DNA from: Owenia fusiformis
Taxonomy: Eukaryota; Annelida; Polychaeta; Sabellida; Oweniidae
Assembly (NCBI GenBank): GCA_903813345.2
Contig: CAIIXF020000011.1
Span: 10,138,842 to 10,202,841, forward strand
Length of the DNA stretch: 64,000 nucleotides
Direction: 5' to 3'
Below the pieces are notes generated by a model, which was not told the origin of the DNA, ran no database searches, and worked only from the letters and a program-made list of their open reading frames with translations. Below are positions 11,629 through 25,056 of the stretch, piece after piece. Within the stretch, counting starts at the first letter, position 1, and each line of letters begins with the position of its first letter. The translations under genes were made by a program, and so were the position numbers.

Positions 11629-11804
11629 CATAGGCGTAGCCAGGGGGATGCGATGGGTGCGATCGCACCCCCCCCCCCTCCATAACCAATGAAAATAGAA
11701 CCATTAGATAGAAGAAAAAAGTCTTAAAATCTTCAAAAACATTTTTTATGCCACGATCGCACCCCCCCCCTCCTCCCCCCGACTGAAAGCTGGCTACGCC
11801 ACTG
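11629..11804. mobile_element. hAT-like MITE with GGCGTAGCCAG ends
   Basis: The left end reads CATAGGCGTAGCCAGG and the right end GCTGGCTACGCCACTG, an inverted pair of the widespread CAGTGGCGTAGCCAG type. Inside are the GGTGCGATCGCACC palindrome and long C tracts. No convincing 8-bp duplication is seen. Related pieces lie near 14650, 23440, 25057, 25720, 52710 and 52985. Confidence 0.75.
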
Positions 11805-12733
11805 TAACGTGTAATCAATACGCTACATTTTGTATGTTCAATTTGTATACTAAAAACTGTTATTAATCCACAAATTTAGATGAAGACAAGATAAAAATTC
11901 GAATCAAGAATGAAAAGGTGTCTAAGTATATAAATCTTAAGGGTAATGCATGAATTAAACAGAGGCGGGTTAATTTATATTGTGCTATGAATTACGCTAT
12001 TATTCAAAAATGCAGCTAAGATGCCTGTTTTATGAAAAACATCATGGAAGATGTATTCTAGATATCAGTAGTATTCTCAGAAATTTATTATCCGAAACGG
12101 ATAACATCTAGCCACTCAGACAAACGATCGCAGACATAGGCTAAGCTTGTTTATTTAACAGTTAGATTTGTTGACTTACCGATCCGTATTTCAATCTCCG
12201 GGAAGACGTTCTTTTCACTTTGTATTTGGGTGCAGTGTAATATAAGTTGATACTTTTGTTCAAAAATGTACTTTTAATGGCCATTTTATGCCTTTTATTT
12301 TCAAAATTATGTTTTGTTTTGATGTCAGTGTGAAAAGTCAAGAAACGTCAACCCCGACTTTTAATTAAAAAATGTTGGTTAATCACTTATGGCAAATCAC
12401 AAGGTTGATGATGTCAACGGACCATGGTCGTGGAAGGCTATCAATATCAGGTGTATATCGCATAGAAAATAAATATAGCTAATTTTTCGCACTGATATGA
12501 TGATGACTATTGGGCGTACATACTCGTTCTGTCATGTTACTTACATTTCATTTGCAAGTTGTGCACATATTAATCCGGCGTTTTGTTTAATCAAATTTCC
12601 CGCCCCTTGAGGTTTCCGACCAATGCATCACTTAATATTTTCAGAATACAAATTTTCCATTTTTATTTCTCTGATAGATAAAGTCTCATTTTGAATCTGT
12701 TCGTGTATTAAAGAGTATGCTTTTATAATGCCG

Positions 12734-12863
12734 TGGTCACATTTGCTCAGATTTTCAGCACCGGCGCCCGGCCGATGAGTATTTTGTTCAAAATTGTATT
12801 CAATTCTGAACAAAATACTCAATCGGCCGGGCGCCGTAATGAAAATCGGAGCAAATGTTACCA
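12734..12863. repeat. 130-bp fold-back (hairpin) element
   Basis: The left arm, starting TGGTCACATTTGCTC, pairs with the right arm ending GAGCAAATGTTACCA through about 60 bp. It includes the GC-rich GGCGCCCGGCCGAT block, and the loop is only a few bases. This would form a very strong cruciform or RNA hairpin. The two ORFs crossing it on opposite strands (12628-12864 and 12733-12975) mirror each other because of the palindrome and are not genes. Confidence 0.85.
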
Positions 12864-12924
12864 AGTCATAACTGATGAAAAATCAAATGAGAACATGAAC
12901 ATGGATAATAGGGGCACTATCACG

Positions 12925-13012
12925 CTGCGTGCAGAGTCTAATTATAAACTACGAGGAGACGAAACTCTCATTTAAGAAGTGAAGTCGAACAAATGCAAAG
13001 GGTAGGGTACTA
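12925..13012. repeat. dispersed repeat, inverted partner of 4985-5080
   Basis: This segment is the reverse complement of 4985-5080 with moderate divergence; both contain the CTGCGTGCAG/CTGCACGCAG-type motif and AATGCAAAGGGT. Identity of the family is unknown. Confidence 0.65.
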
Positions 13013-13267
13013 TAGAAGGGGATCATATAAAAGCACGATCTATTTCACAACGCCTTTAACTTTTGTTCTTAAACTGTTGCCCTTTTTGCATTTCAAAAAT
13101 AAAATATCTTAATCTGATTTGTTCCACCTTTTTTCGCTCAGTTCTGCAATATTATGTCCATATGTTGTTTAGGATTATGTCATTTGCGAAATAGCTGTAA
13201 GACATTATGAGAATGAATATGGGAGTTTCCACGATAATGTTGTTCACATGATTTTATACACATACCT

Positions 13268-13975
13268 GCATAACAATCGGAGACAGAAGTCTTAATATTG
13301 TCCAATAAAAAAATAAGAATCTAACATTTAATGATAACAAAAGGATTAATTGCTTAGTTCTCTTTGTTTTAGTCTTTGTTTTCTTAAATGCGGAAGTGTA
13401 CCAACATCACCTAGATTACATAAGAGATCATCTAACAGTCTAAAATTGCTTTTAATTGCAAGTTAATGCATTCCGACCAAAATTTGTATACCTGTAATTT
13501 GGGGGGGGGGCGATGTTACATCACATAACTACAACGTTCATATAGAAAAATACAATAATCATGTCCGTATAAAAGCTAAAATTATAAAAACTCATTTCAA
13601 AGTCATTTTGTTTCATGGAAGCGTCAAGTTATGAAAAACAATGCTAAACACTCAAACAAATCGACTTGATTACCTTTGAAAACTTCTTGAGAGGAAATGG
13701 ACAAATGTATTTTTCTCACTCATTAGAACGTCTGTCTGATTGAAATACTATTTTTTAAATACAAACATAAATGATTTAATCTTGGTCAGAAGTCTGAACA
13801 TTGTCCAACAAAATAATAAGAATCTAACAATAAATGATTACAAAAGGATTAATTGCTATATACGTAGTCTTTGTCTTAGTCTTTGTTTTTCTAACGGCGG
13901 AAGTGTACCAACATCACCTTGATTACAGAAGAGTCTAAAATGGCTTTTAACAGTCTAAAATGGCTTTTAATTCCC
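13268..13975. repeat. direct duplication, period about 510 bp
   Basis: The segment at about 13280-13470 recurs at 13785-13970. Shared landmarks are TAAGAATCTAACA, ACAAAAGGATTAATTGCT and GCGGAAGTGTACCAACATCA. The stretch between them (13480-13760) is also found at 22345-22620. No coding capacity was recognised. Confidence 0.7.
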
Positions 13976-16030
13976 GGGTTTAAATCCGGTTTTTTTTGCC
14001 TCTATTCTCATTTTTAAACCTGTTTCTGTTTGCTTATTTAATAATTGTGATAAATTATTCAGTTAGTGTCGAAATCAAAACAATTTTCTACATTATAGTC
14101 CCCTCCTCTTGCACTGACTAAATATTAAAATAAGCCAGTCTGATTGCGAATTTACAAATCCTGTAAAAGTAGCTTCAAACCGCATTTTAATCAGAGAAAA
14201 CAATAAGTTAATTCATCTGATTGCGAAAATACGAATCAATCTGATTATCTGATCTCCATGCTATTTGATTCGTGCATTATCTACAAGTCAGTCGGGCAAG
14301 GGTGAAATTATTTCATTTGAAAACAGAAATAAATATGAGAACCCCTCTAGCATAACTATTCGGAAGAAATTCATACAAAATATAAGGTACACAACTGATG
14401 AAGGGTCCCACACAATGCACGCACCCCTCTCCTCCTCCTCCGTGTTTGCCCACACACGACCATATTTGACAATTTTTCTAAAGGCGTTTTCCCCGGGAAT
14501 ATAGGTGTAGCGGTTGCCAGAAGTCGCACAGCTTGGGAGTCAGGGTATCCTGATCCATGCCTCAACGCCTGGCGGGTCTGATATTTAGAGGGGGCGCAAG
14601 AATTATTAGGGGGCGGGGTAAACGTGAAAGTTGCCAAAATATCCATAGGCTTAGCCAGGAGGGGGGGGGGGTGCGATGGGTGCGATAACAATAGGCTTTA
14701 TATATGCTTTAATGTTTTATTTATCATGATGCTTTTATGTAGGCTATTAATTACAGTTCTTTTTGCAATATAAAACTGGTATGTTTATGCAAATTCCGAT
14801 TGGATTAATATAAAGGGATATTGTTTCATTATGTGGACTTGTCGAGAAAGTCCGACATACTCATTGCTTTCAACCCTAAACTTAAAATAGGAAGTTATCA
14901 AGATCCCAAGAACACGATCGCTACTTAAACAATACGTTTGTAAAATCCCGGCGATCGAAATGCAATCAAACTTTCGCAATCAGGTGCCTAATTAGTCTTT
15001 TGATCTCTATAGTTTTACGACTGAACGTTTCAATGAACTCGTGAGAAACAAACGCAATCATCATATAAACATTTTTCTAGTAAATCTAAAATAGAGTAAA
15101 ACCCAGGGAAAAAGATCGCGTGTTCATAGGAATTAGGCATATTTCAATTTTGAAATAACAAAAGTCAGTCTCGGAAGAATTTTCCAAGCATTCCCTGCTT
15201 CGATGCGTTTTTATTGCAAGGGCCGTTTAGCGCCGATATGAATTCATTATAGGGCATTAGGGTTGTGCTTTATTTGTTTTATTTATATAAATGTTATAAA
15301 ATGTGTACGACACTTTAATGAATTATTTTTAGGGTTACAATGCATATTTGACTTTTCCCTCTAAACGTTTAAAATTCATCTTTATACTTTTCTTAGTTTG
15401 CTTCAATAAAATTAACATTGGATCCCAGACAGTTATCAAATTCTCAGACATTTGATTAATATAGATATTTGTACTTCCTTTGACCAGTGGTGCTGGTATG
15501 ACTGAGATTCGAATCTAATCTGTTTCATTTTTATGTAAATTGAGAGGAATAAAGTTTATTTTAAGCGTTTTAACAATCTTAACGTTTGGCGTGCAGCTCA
15601 ACTTAATACACAAAGGACAGAATACAGAAATAAGAACATGCCTTTTATTTGTTATTCAAGCTTGTGGAAGGATAAAGACAAAGGGGTCGCGGCTATCGCG
15701 ATGAGGCCATCTTATTTCTAGGAATTATTTCTGCCTCTCATTCCTTAAACCGGCTTCGTTAAACAGTGCCAAAATATATAAGTCGGAGCCAAAAACAAGA
15801 CTATTTTTATATTTAAATCCCCTCACCTTGTCAATGTCTATGCCTGCATCTGGTTTTCCCACCTTTGGGAGGGAGCCAATATCACACATAGATTACTTAC
15901 TGGCCATGGACAGGAGGGGGGGGGGGCACAGAAACGAACATTCTGGGGTCATAAGGGATATTTGGGGAAGGGGGAGGGGTGGTGGTGAATAGTGAAGTCC
16001 GGGAGTGAAGTTAAGGGGTACTGAAATCTT
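13976..16030. other. non-coding region with hAT-end fragment and G tracts
   Basis: Near 14645-14690 is a partial hAT-like end (TTAGCCAGGAGG followed by a G run and GTGCGATGGGTGCGAT). Near 15664-15705 is AAGGATAAAGACAAAGG, also present at 25262. G tracts occur at 14660 and 15917. Nothing coding was recognised. Confidence 0.5.
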
Positions 16031-16034
16031 TGTT

Positions 16035-16310
16035 TTGATATTTAGTGCTTGAATGGAGACTTGTTTCCACCTCCCGCATTCTAGTAGAATTTAAATATTT
16101 GATCGAAAGGAGTTATTTTAAATCAAACTTGCATTCCGATTAATTAACACTCCAATGATTGTACCGATAAGATAATTATAATGAATTCACGGGACACTAT
16201 AGTCTTCCTTTTAAACTTTAGTGGTTGGATGGAGACTTGTTTCCCCACCCCGTACACTAGTAAATTTGTAAAATTTAAATATTTGATTTAGGGAGGTATT
16301 TGCAATCCAA
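16035..16310. repeat. two-copy direct repeat, period about 180 bp
   Basis: GGAGACTTGTTTCC followed by a pyrimidine-rich block and AATTTAAATATTTGAT occurs at about 16050-16105 and again at 16230-16290. No gene was seen. Confidence 0.7.
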
Positions 16311-18376
16311 CTCTGATGATGCAAAATAAAATATGAAATAAAATTATGAACTTATTATAATTTCGACTATTGAGTTCATTAAATTATAATTCCATAGATA
16401 TCATATTTAATCCTGTCAACACAATAATGGTATTAATTGGCATGATATGTAGTCAGAGACGGTTTAAAAAGTTGTTTAGATTAATGATAGTATTAGGAAA
16501 AATCCTAACTCAAAGTTTTTGTTCTCTCGCAATCCAGAGCAAACCACTCGCCGGGCAAGCATTCTTTAAAAACGTGAACTTTTGAGCAGTTTTGAAAATT
16601 GTCCAATTTGAACCATCGCCTTGTATATTTCTGTAACTGCCCCCCCCCCCTTGACACTCGAGTGTAAGAATCCTTTCCACACTGTCAATGGTTTTACAAA
16701 ATAGTTCATGTCAGGAAGGGGGAGGGGTGAGTGTGGAGAACAATCACTGACTGCGATTTGTATGATTGAACATTATACACTTATCATAAATTCGTAAAGA
16801 ATAGTTTTAAAACAAACAGCTTGTTTTATGTTATGATTGGAGTGATGTATGCATAGAAGAATGACACTGGTTTTGAAATATTTTAATTATCCCATTGAAT
16901 GAAGCCATCAGTCCCTCTGTCCATTCTTAACTCATACTAGTGGACTGATTTGATTTAAAGGAGAAGTCTCGGTGTAGAACGTGTACACACTAATGGGAAC
17001 GAATTTTACTCATTTCTATTTAGGATTCGTTCATATACTAGCGGGGCTTTAGAGCATTTACAAACGCACGAATTGTATTGTTTTAAGGCAACTTTTATGA
17101 CATATAATGTATTTAAAGCTGATTAATTTTAGATTATATTCGGTTCAATTTTACAAATAATGAATAGTATTACAGTATATCGAAAAATATACAATGATTT
17201 ACATTAAATTGCGCAGACTGCAAACAATGTACATGGTTGGCGAATTTGCATGCGCGTTCTTGATAATAAGAATTAAAGGTTGAACTTAAAAATCAAACAT
17301 TTTCTTTTTTAAACATAATAAATCTTTAAATCAAGAAAATAAAAATAAGATTGATGATTGAACTTTTCATAGTCAACTGCGACTGTGTCGACGCATGTTT
17401 ATTTACTTAGCTAATTAGTATGTAAAATTGTTAATGGCCGCAACGAATAATACGTAAGCTGTTCGGATAAGACATTTCTATATGATTAATAACAAATCCC
17501 GGGCAGAATGTTATTCAACAGTACTTGATCTTATCAGTTATTATTCAATTTGGATAATAAATCTATTATCTCGTCGTATTGATGTTTATTATATAGTGTT
17601 TCTCGTTGTGTGGTGAAATCATCCCACCCACAGACAAAGAATATTTTATGATGGGTGTAGTTTATTGCAACTAAATATGTATTTTTAAATGCTTGAATAT
17701 GCATTGTTTATTAATCATGTAAATGTAATTAGATGTTGTAACTAACTTTGATCTGATGTGTATCGACAGTTCCTGGAGAAACATTTATTTCTGACCACAG
17801 GAATAGATTATATTCACCCCCCCTCACTGCAGCAATTAAAGTGATCACTGTACACATTCCCTTGTTTGCCAATGCAGACACGTGTTTACAGGAGAGTCAA
17901 GGGTAGTGCCCCATAAATTAAACTGTCCCCAAAAATCTCTGTCCAATCAGATCAACCTGTTCAAATTGAGATCCGCCCTTATTCTAAGAACTCCGAGAAC
18001 TGTATATATACTGATGTATGACTTTTAAATAATATAATAGCTTTTAGCTTTTTAAAAAAATATCATACACGCTTTTGAAAATGTTATACAAACTTTGGAA
18101 AATGCTATCCAACATGGATATTTAGTTAAACATGAGGATTAGCTTTCAGCTTTATTAAGAATGACGCAGATGAGTGGTCGGACAATCACAGTTTAAAAAG
18201 GAGGAACTATTTTAGCTTGATTAAAGAACAATTTTGAGATACATAATATAACAGTGCTCGAGATGAAATAACAATTATGCAAAATGTATCTTATACCAAT
18301 TAAAAGGAAGATAAAATAAACTTAGAAGTTGTGTCATCTACACAAATTTTATGTTTAGTAATACTATTATGGACTG
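16311..18376. other. non-coding AT-rich sequence
   Basis: Only short unsupported ORFs and a C10 tract near 16641 are present. I see no recognisable repeat family here. Confidence 0.4.
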
Positions 18377-18479
18377 ACACAGCAAAAAAAGTGAATCAAA
18401 TCCCCGAATCCTGTAGGCAGGATTCAAGCAGGATTCATATGCACATATGAATCCTGTATGAATCCTGCCTCCAGGATTC

Positions 18480-19190
18480 GTATAGGATTCGTTGTTTAAG
18501 TAGTTTACAAATGAATCCTGTAGCCAGGATTCGTGCAGGATTCATATGGAAGGTAGTTTACAAATGAATCCAACCTTCAGGATTCGTGCAGGATTCATAT
18601 GGAAGGTAGTTTACAAATGAATCCAACCTTCAGGATTCGTGCAGGATTCATATGGAAGGTAGTTTACAAATGAATCCAACCTTCAGGATTCGTGCAGGAT
18701 TCATATGGAAGGTAGTTTACAAATGAATCCAACCTTCAGGATTCGTGCAGGATTCATATGGAAGGTAGTTTACAAATGAATCCAACCTTCAGGATTCGTG
18801 CAGGATTCATATGGAAGGTAGTTTACAAATGAATCCAACCTTCAGGATTCGTGCAGGATTCATATGGAAGGTAGTTTACAAATGAATCCAACCTTCAGGA
18901 TTCGTGCAGGATTCATATGGAAGGTAGTTTACAAATGAATCCAACCTTCAGGATTCGTGCAGGATTCATATGCAAGGTAGTTTACAAATGAATCCAACCT
19001 TCAGGATTCGTGCAGGATTCATATGGAAGGTAGTTTTCAAATGAATCCGACTTTCAGGATTCGTGCAGGATTCATATGGAAGGTACTTTACAAATGAATC
19101 TTGTAGCCAGGATTCAAGCAGGATTCATATGCAAGGTAGTTTACAAATGAATCCACCATTCGGGATTCGTGCAGGATTCGTATGAAAAAT
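18480..19190 (+). repeat. 53-bp satellite array (left arm), about 13 copies
   Basis: The unit includes GGAAGGTAGTTTACAAATGA and GGATTCGTGCAGGATTCATA; regular starts are seen at 18548, 18601, 18654, 18707 and onward to 19078. The outermost and innermost copies are more diverged, whereas central copies are nearly identical, suggesting recent homogenisation. The GGATTC/GAATCC half-sites make each unit internally palindromic. Confidence 0.95.
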
Positions 19191-20715
19191 GAATCATGTA
19201 ATCACGGAAATTTTTGAAAAGTGCCCCCCCCCCCCCCGCCCTTGGGAAAATACTTGCTGTATGTTTGTTTAGCGAACCTTCCTCCAGGCTACGGGCTTGA
19301 AGCACAATTTATTCCAGCGTTACTTAATATAATTATTAATCAACCTCTCCCCAATGGTGATAGTGACCCGTATCATGTCCGATTATACCATTCATTTTTA
19401 ATGTAACATAAATCAAACTAGAATATAAATGAGAATATACCCATGCGAAACATGGTAGTGTATTATACGGTTTGGAAATTTCAAAAGACTAAGGGTCTTA
19501 TTAAGCCAATATTAAGATTAATTTATTGTGAGCATTTTTGTAATTTTCGAAAAAGTAACAAGAAAAAGAAGTCAAGAATTATTTCTCAATACGTTTATTT
19601 CTTTGATCTGTTTTGACGACCGCGGATCACCATGATTACAGTTAATGTTTAGAAATTGTTTTATGAAATACAGCCTTTGCTTCTGCATACATGTAGCCAC
19701 ATTTAGGCCTTATTAGTTTAAGCAACCTTATTTTCAGACAAATGGGTCTTATATTGCCGAAGAGATCTGTGAAGAAGTGTCCCAAGAGCCAAAAAGAAGA
19801 CAGTTTTTCACCAGAGTATGCCCTACCCCCGTGCCAATGCCTAAGTTCGCCCCGTGAACCACCTTGATATTGTCCCCTCCCGGGTCCCTTGTCACCCCCC
19901 TCCAAATCCACCAATTGTTTTAAACCATGCTGAATATATTAACATAACCATATAATCAAAATCTATCTAGAATGGTATTTTGAACTTTTTCTAATGTTGA
20001 TGTCCAAAAAAACATAGTTTTTGTTTATCAAAACATTCCGGTGACACAATAACGAATATACACATTGTAACATAGATAAGAGAAACGGTGAAAATTACAA
20101 TCCCTTTGATCAAATTTTAAGATTTAATCTCCAACTGAGGGGCAATCAAAGAGTTGATACACATAATTAGCAATCAGAAAGTTAATTACCACTGTAGTTT
20201 AGATTCCCAGGTTCAAATATTAAAGTTTTCAATTGCCTTTGTTGTAACATCTTATTTCAAAAGAATGGATTTTGAGAATATGGTTGTATGGATGTATTCA
20301 TATTCATATCAAACATTATACTTTACAGTGTATTATAATTCCTTCAATAAATGCAACATATTTACCTGATTTTAGACTTCATATTGGACTTTCTGCATAA
20401 TGATAAAACGTTGATGATATAGTTTTCAATAGAACCCCCGGGCCGGAGCCAACATGACTTTTAGTCGGGGGGGGGGGGGTGTAATCATGACAAGTGAGCA
20501 ATACGATTTGTTTAGAATTTTTACAAAAATATACAATTAAATTTCCCAAGACTTTATTTATTATTATATGTGCATATGTGAAAATGAGCTTGCATGTAGA
20601 AATTGCATTGTATGCAAACCTTCCCCCGACAGACCTAGTCATGTTTATGTATTTTGAATGATGTCTACCCCTTGATGCATGCATCTGTTAAGAAGTGGAG
20701 TTAAGAATATTGGTA
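19191..20715. repeat. single-copy part of left inverted arm
   Basis: It matches about 25316-27060 in reverse complement. Shared landmarks are the TTTAGCGAACCTTCCTC segment, the CATGATTACAGTTAATGTTTAG segment (with changes), and GATGCATGCATC near 20683. Short ORFs here, including 19642-19914 and 20379-20684, mirror those of the other arm and lack domains. Confidence 0.75.
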
Positions 20716-20877
20716 CGGAGGCCATGCTGAAGATTTGGTTTTTGGGAGTGGTGACTTAGACAATGTCCTGAGACATCACCTGTAGTAAATACGCATATGT
20801 CATGCAATCTGTATTAATGGTGAGAGGTCTCGTTCGGGGGACCTGGGATACAAGGTCTAGTAGCTAAGCTTCCCTTG

Positions 20878-21905
20878 TTATCTTGTTGTTGAGATATTAA
20901 CTTGAATGTAAGGTTTCATGGCCCGTATTTTAAATATTTTGATTTTACCTTATTTGTGTTTTATCGGGAGGGTGTATGTGTATTGGTTAATTGCATCGGG
21001 GTAGGGTCGGTTTAATGATGAAATTGAATCTGGTTGTTTTGTTCATTGTTTCAGCTTCATAGTCAGGTATATGTTATGTTCATATTGTGTGTATTAGAAG
21101 AGTTGTTGATTTTTTCGTGTTTAGTCGCGTTTTGATGTTTTCGTCATTTTGCGGTATTTTCAATTTGTTGAGTTGGTTTGAGTTTGGTGGTGACAAGCAC
21201 GGGTCTATGGTAGGTAAATTGTCTTTTGATGGTTCAGGTGGTTTGTTTAATGTTTTAGCTTTCCGTTGGTGTGTGCATTATGTTCGTGGCATATCTTGTT
21301 GTTGAGATATTAACTTGAATGTAGGGTTTGATGGCCCGTATTTCAAATATTTGATTTTCTCATATTTGTGTTTTATCGGGAGGGTGTATGCGTATTGGTT
21401 GATTGCATCATGGTATGGTCAGTTCGATGTTGAAATTTAATTTGGTTGTTTAGTTCATTGTGTTAGCTTCATGGCCAGGTATATGTAATGTTCTTATTGT
21501 GTGTATAAGAATGGTTGTTAACTTTTCCGTGTTTGGACGTGTTTTGGTGTTTTCGGCATTTTGCGGTATTTTCGATTTGTGAAGTTGGTTTAGGTTTGGT
21601 GGTGTTTAGGGTGGATCTATGGTCGGTAAATCGTTTTTCTGTTGGTTCAGGCGGCTTGCTTAATGTTTTTGCTTCCTGTTGGTGTGTGTATTATGTTGGT
21701 ATCATATCTTGTTGTTGAGATATTAACTTGAATGTGGGGTTCATATTTCAGATATTTTGATCTTCCCATATTTGTGTTGTATTGGGAGGGTGTATGCATA
21801 TTAGTTGATTGTGTCTGTGTGTGGTTAGTTTATTGATTATTTAAGTCTGGTTTGGTTGCGTTGTTTTTCTTTCATCCTTTATTGTGAGGTATTTTTTGTG
21901 TTGAT
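20878..21905. repeat. 412-bp tandem repeat, about 2.5 copies, strand-biased G/T
   Basis: TCTTGTTGTTGAGATATTAA recurs at about 20883, 21293 and 21706. Each unit also has TTTATCGGGAGGGTGTATG-type and TTTTGCGGTATTTTC landmarks. The plus strand is strikingly rich in G and T over more than 1 kb. The 72- and 67-residue ORFs (21087, 21515) are the same frame in successive units and have no recognised domain. Confidence 0.85.
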
Positions 21906-22344
21906 AGTGTGTGTTTTGAGGGAGTTATGAATTTGTTTGCGCATAACCGTTTTTTGGTGATCTAGGAGAGTCCAAAATTGAGGATTTTGATCTTTCATCC
22001 CAGCTAATATTTCATCTAATCGGGGTCATAACATCATGATAAAGCATGACATCTCATTTCTTCTCAGCCCTGAGATGTTTCAGGAGAAACAGAAAGAGAT
22101 GCTATGATCAGAGTGGGGTCGTAAAACTGGTGTACATGTGCCGGTGCTAACATCTGCTGTTAAATGCAATACATGTCTATTACATGTATGTAATGTATTG
22201 ACATTAGGTAAATTATTACATGATAACTTTCACACTTATTGACAGTTGTAACTCTTCTCATCTGATGTGCTCAGATCACAGAACATGCCTCATAATATCA
22301 GACCATGTTTCAGGTGAAACAGGAAGATGTTATGAGTAAAAAGT

Positions 22345-22620
22345 GTATACCTGTAATTAGCGGGGGGGGGGGGTATGGATGGGTAGGCACTGTGACATCC
22401 ACAACAGTCCAATAGTAAAAAATAACTATGTCCATATAGAATTTCAAAAAATCTCATTTCAACGTTACTCTATTCATGGAAGCGTCAAGTCATGAAAGAA
22501 CACTGCTAAACACTAAAATAAACAAATCGATTTGATTATTTTTGAAATAAACAAATGTATTTTCATAACTGATTAGAACATCTACCTGACTGTTATACTA
22601 TTTTCTAAATAAAACATAGA
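22345..22620. repeat. dispersed repeat shared with 13480-13760
   Basis: Both copies start GTATACCTGTAATT followed by a G tract, then share CATGGAAGCGTCAAGT and GCTAAACACT. The family is unknown. Confidence 0.7.
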
Positions 22621-22791
22621 TTAATGAGTCTTGCTTACAAAATATGCTGTGCCTTTTATTAAAATAACTAATACATAAGACGGAATTGTTATCATATCAG
22701 AATTCTATATATTCCGGGAATTTCTTTTGCCAATTCCTTTGCGAATGTAACAATGTCTTTCCAAATAAATCATGCCAGGTTCAGGCCTGTC

Positions 22792-23147
22792 AACTTGGGA
22801 ACACCTAACATGAGTGACTTGGAAATGTTGAACACCTCCCCTCAAAATGTGGACACATTGGTCCAAATCTGAACACCTTGATCCAAATTTTGAACACCTT
22901 GGTTTAAATTTTATTACATCTTGCCAAATTTTGAACACCTCAAATTTTGCGCGCTCGCTACGCTCGCGTTTCAAACATCCATCAACGGGGGGGGGGGTTT
23001 AGCTACGAAAAATTTTGGCTTGACAATTACCAGGTAAAATGCGTATTTGCGTGACATTTTCTGTCACGCAAAAATAACTGGCGTGACTTCAAATTCTTCA
23101 GCAAATGCGTGACAAATACGCAAATTGCGGGACAGTTGACAGGCCTG
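22792..23147. mobile_element. 356-bp MITE with CAGGCCTGTCAAC ends
   Basis: The left end reads CAGGCCTGTCAAC and the right end GTTGACAGGCCTG, an inverted pair. CAGGTT occurs immediately on both sides (22786-22791 and 23148-23153), a possible short duplication. The interior has repeated GAACACCTTG-type segments, a G10 run and TGCGTGAC motifs. A second copy is at 37113-37446. The ends resemble hAT-type termini, but an 8-bp duplication is not exact here. Confidence 0.75.
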
Positions 23148-23439
23148 CAGGTTGAGAATAAACACCAAAAGCTAGATAGTCAAATGCGTATACTATTATC
23201 TGTAACACACATGTATTCTACATAGTTTGACATACATTAAATAAGAGACTAGGAAAAACATTTTAATCTGAATATCTGCAAAGAGTAATCATATACTAGG
23301 TATCGTCTATAACAAAATCATCGCATGTATTGTTCAAACCCGCCAAAAGTGGGACACGAGGCATTATCTAAAAGGCCCAAGAGACACATTCCCTTGAAAA
23401 GTTATTACATGTACATAGGCCATGGAAATTCAATAGATG

Positions 23440-23560
23440 CATAGGCGTAGCTAGGGGGGAGCGGTGTGCGATCGCCAATAACCAATAAAACTAGAACCAT
23501 GAGATAGAGGAAGAAAAGAGCACCACAGACTGAAAGCTTGCTACTCCCCTGCCTATACAG
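23440..23560. repeat. hAT-like MITE remnant
   Basis: The stretch starts ATAGGCGTAGCTAGGG, has the GTGCGATCGCC and AATAACCAATAAAA segments of the family, and continues to GACTGAAAGCTTGCTAC. Several bases differ from the better copy at 11629-11804. Confidence 0.7.
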
Positions 23561-23699
23561 TGTATTAATCAATTTACATAATTCGCTACTTCTAGGATCT
23601 AACTCGGGGTACATAATAATGCGAGTAGTTTTTCTGCACGGGTTACTCTGTCTCATTATGTTTATACTTACATGTTACTTACATGTACATATTGAAAAT

Positions 23700-25056
23700 T
23701 ATTGGGGGTAAAGCGTCTTTATCCTTAATTAGTCTTAATGATCCAAAATGTTAAAGAATCGCTATCAAAATGTTGAAAACAAAGAGATATCTATGGTCCT
23801 GTATGCGACCTTGCCATAAATGTAGACGGAACAAACGAGATTTACGCATTAGGAACTCGTCTTAAAATATATTCAAATAATAGTTTCAGGCTCACATATG
23901 CGTGTATATGTGTAGCGTAATCATTCAGAAAAGTCGTACAATCCCAAATAATTGAAATATCTTATTCTCTGTAATTAGCGCCCAGGGCATTTAGAAAATT
24001 GAAAATAGACCCTTCAGACATCTAATAAGCGCCCATATATGAACGAAGTTAAAATTCCGAGGAATTGTATGTATGGCAAATGAAAATTTCCACTAGGGAC
24101 GGTTGATAATCGATCTTAACTTCTACCTTATTTTTTTAATTGGATGATAGATCATCATGTTCGGGTAAAAGTCATGTAAAAATTGTGAAATGTAAAAAAG
24201 AAATGAGAAAGTCTAAGAACTACGGTATATGTACTGAACTTTTAAACCACTGGAAAATTATAAGGTCAAAGGAGCTTTGAATCAAGGTACCAAGACACTC
24301 GATCATTAATCTAAAAACAGATTCCTTCTTTCTGATTACACATTATATTTATCAACACTGATGATTACGTGTAAGGGATTAAATCCTAATTCTATTGATC
24401 GGGTTATTTGATGGGATTATCATTTTTGAAACTCTATGATCTAACTAAATGCATGTAGTTCATAGCCTGGAATTCATACATGTAATTACATACATGTAGT
24501 TATATATCTTGGCAGAATTTTGAAAATATAATTGTTTTATAGAATTGAACAGATTACAGATTTGGTTAGAATTAATTACCCAAACATGGGTATTGTCAAA
24601 CTTATCCCCGATTTAACAATGATACAAAAAGCCATCCTTCGATCATTAGTTTAATCACAGGTTCGGGTTATGTGGATTATAAAATAAAAGCTCTTAAAGA
24701 ATAATCCATTGTCATTGAAAATGATACTGGGACCCTCATACTTCTCCCGGGATATTAAACTCAATATTTGGAACAAACTCTCTGATAAAACACATCATTC
24801 AATCCCCCCCCCCCAATGAATATACTCTTTGTTGTTAAATAAAGGTAATTGTGCTTATACACAATTTAGCGCTTGTTTCGAGATTCCCTTGCAAAATTAA
24901 ACCCTGATTCAATCCATTCCTAGCAGAACACCAACCACCAAACGCTGAAAAAGGACACATCATAAAGTGAAAGGAAACAAAAGTATTATTTTCAAAATGC
25001 CAAAAACAGTCATGTCTTCTTTTATTTTATAGCTGTATCAATATGAATACATGTTA
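23700..25056. other. non-coding spacer of the palindrome
   Basis: At 23968-24003 is TAATTAGCGCCCAGGGCATT, which recurs with changes at 61188-61218. Apart from a C9 tract near 24806 I recognise nothing else. Confidence 0.45.

Noticed and set aside
21087-21718. Two related ORFs (72 and 67 codons) as a tandem gene family
   Set aside because: They are the same frame in successive 412-bp repeat units, with low-complexity G/T-rich codons and no recognised domain.
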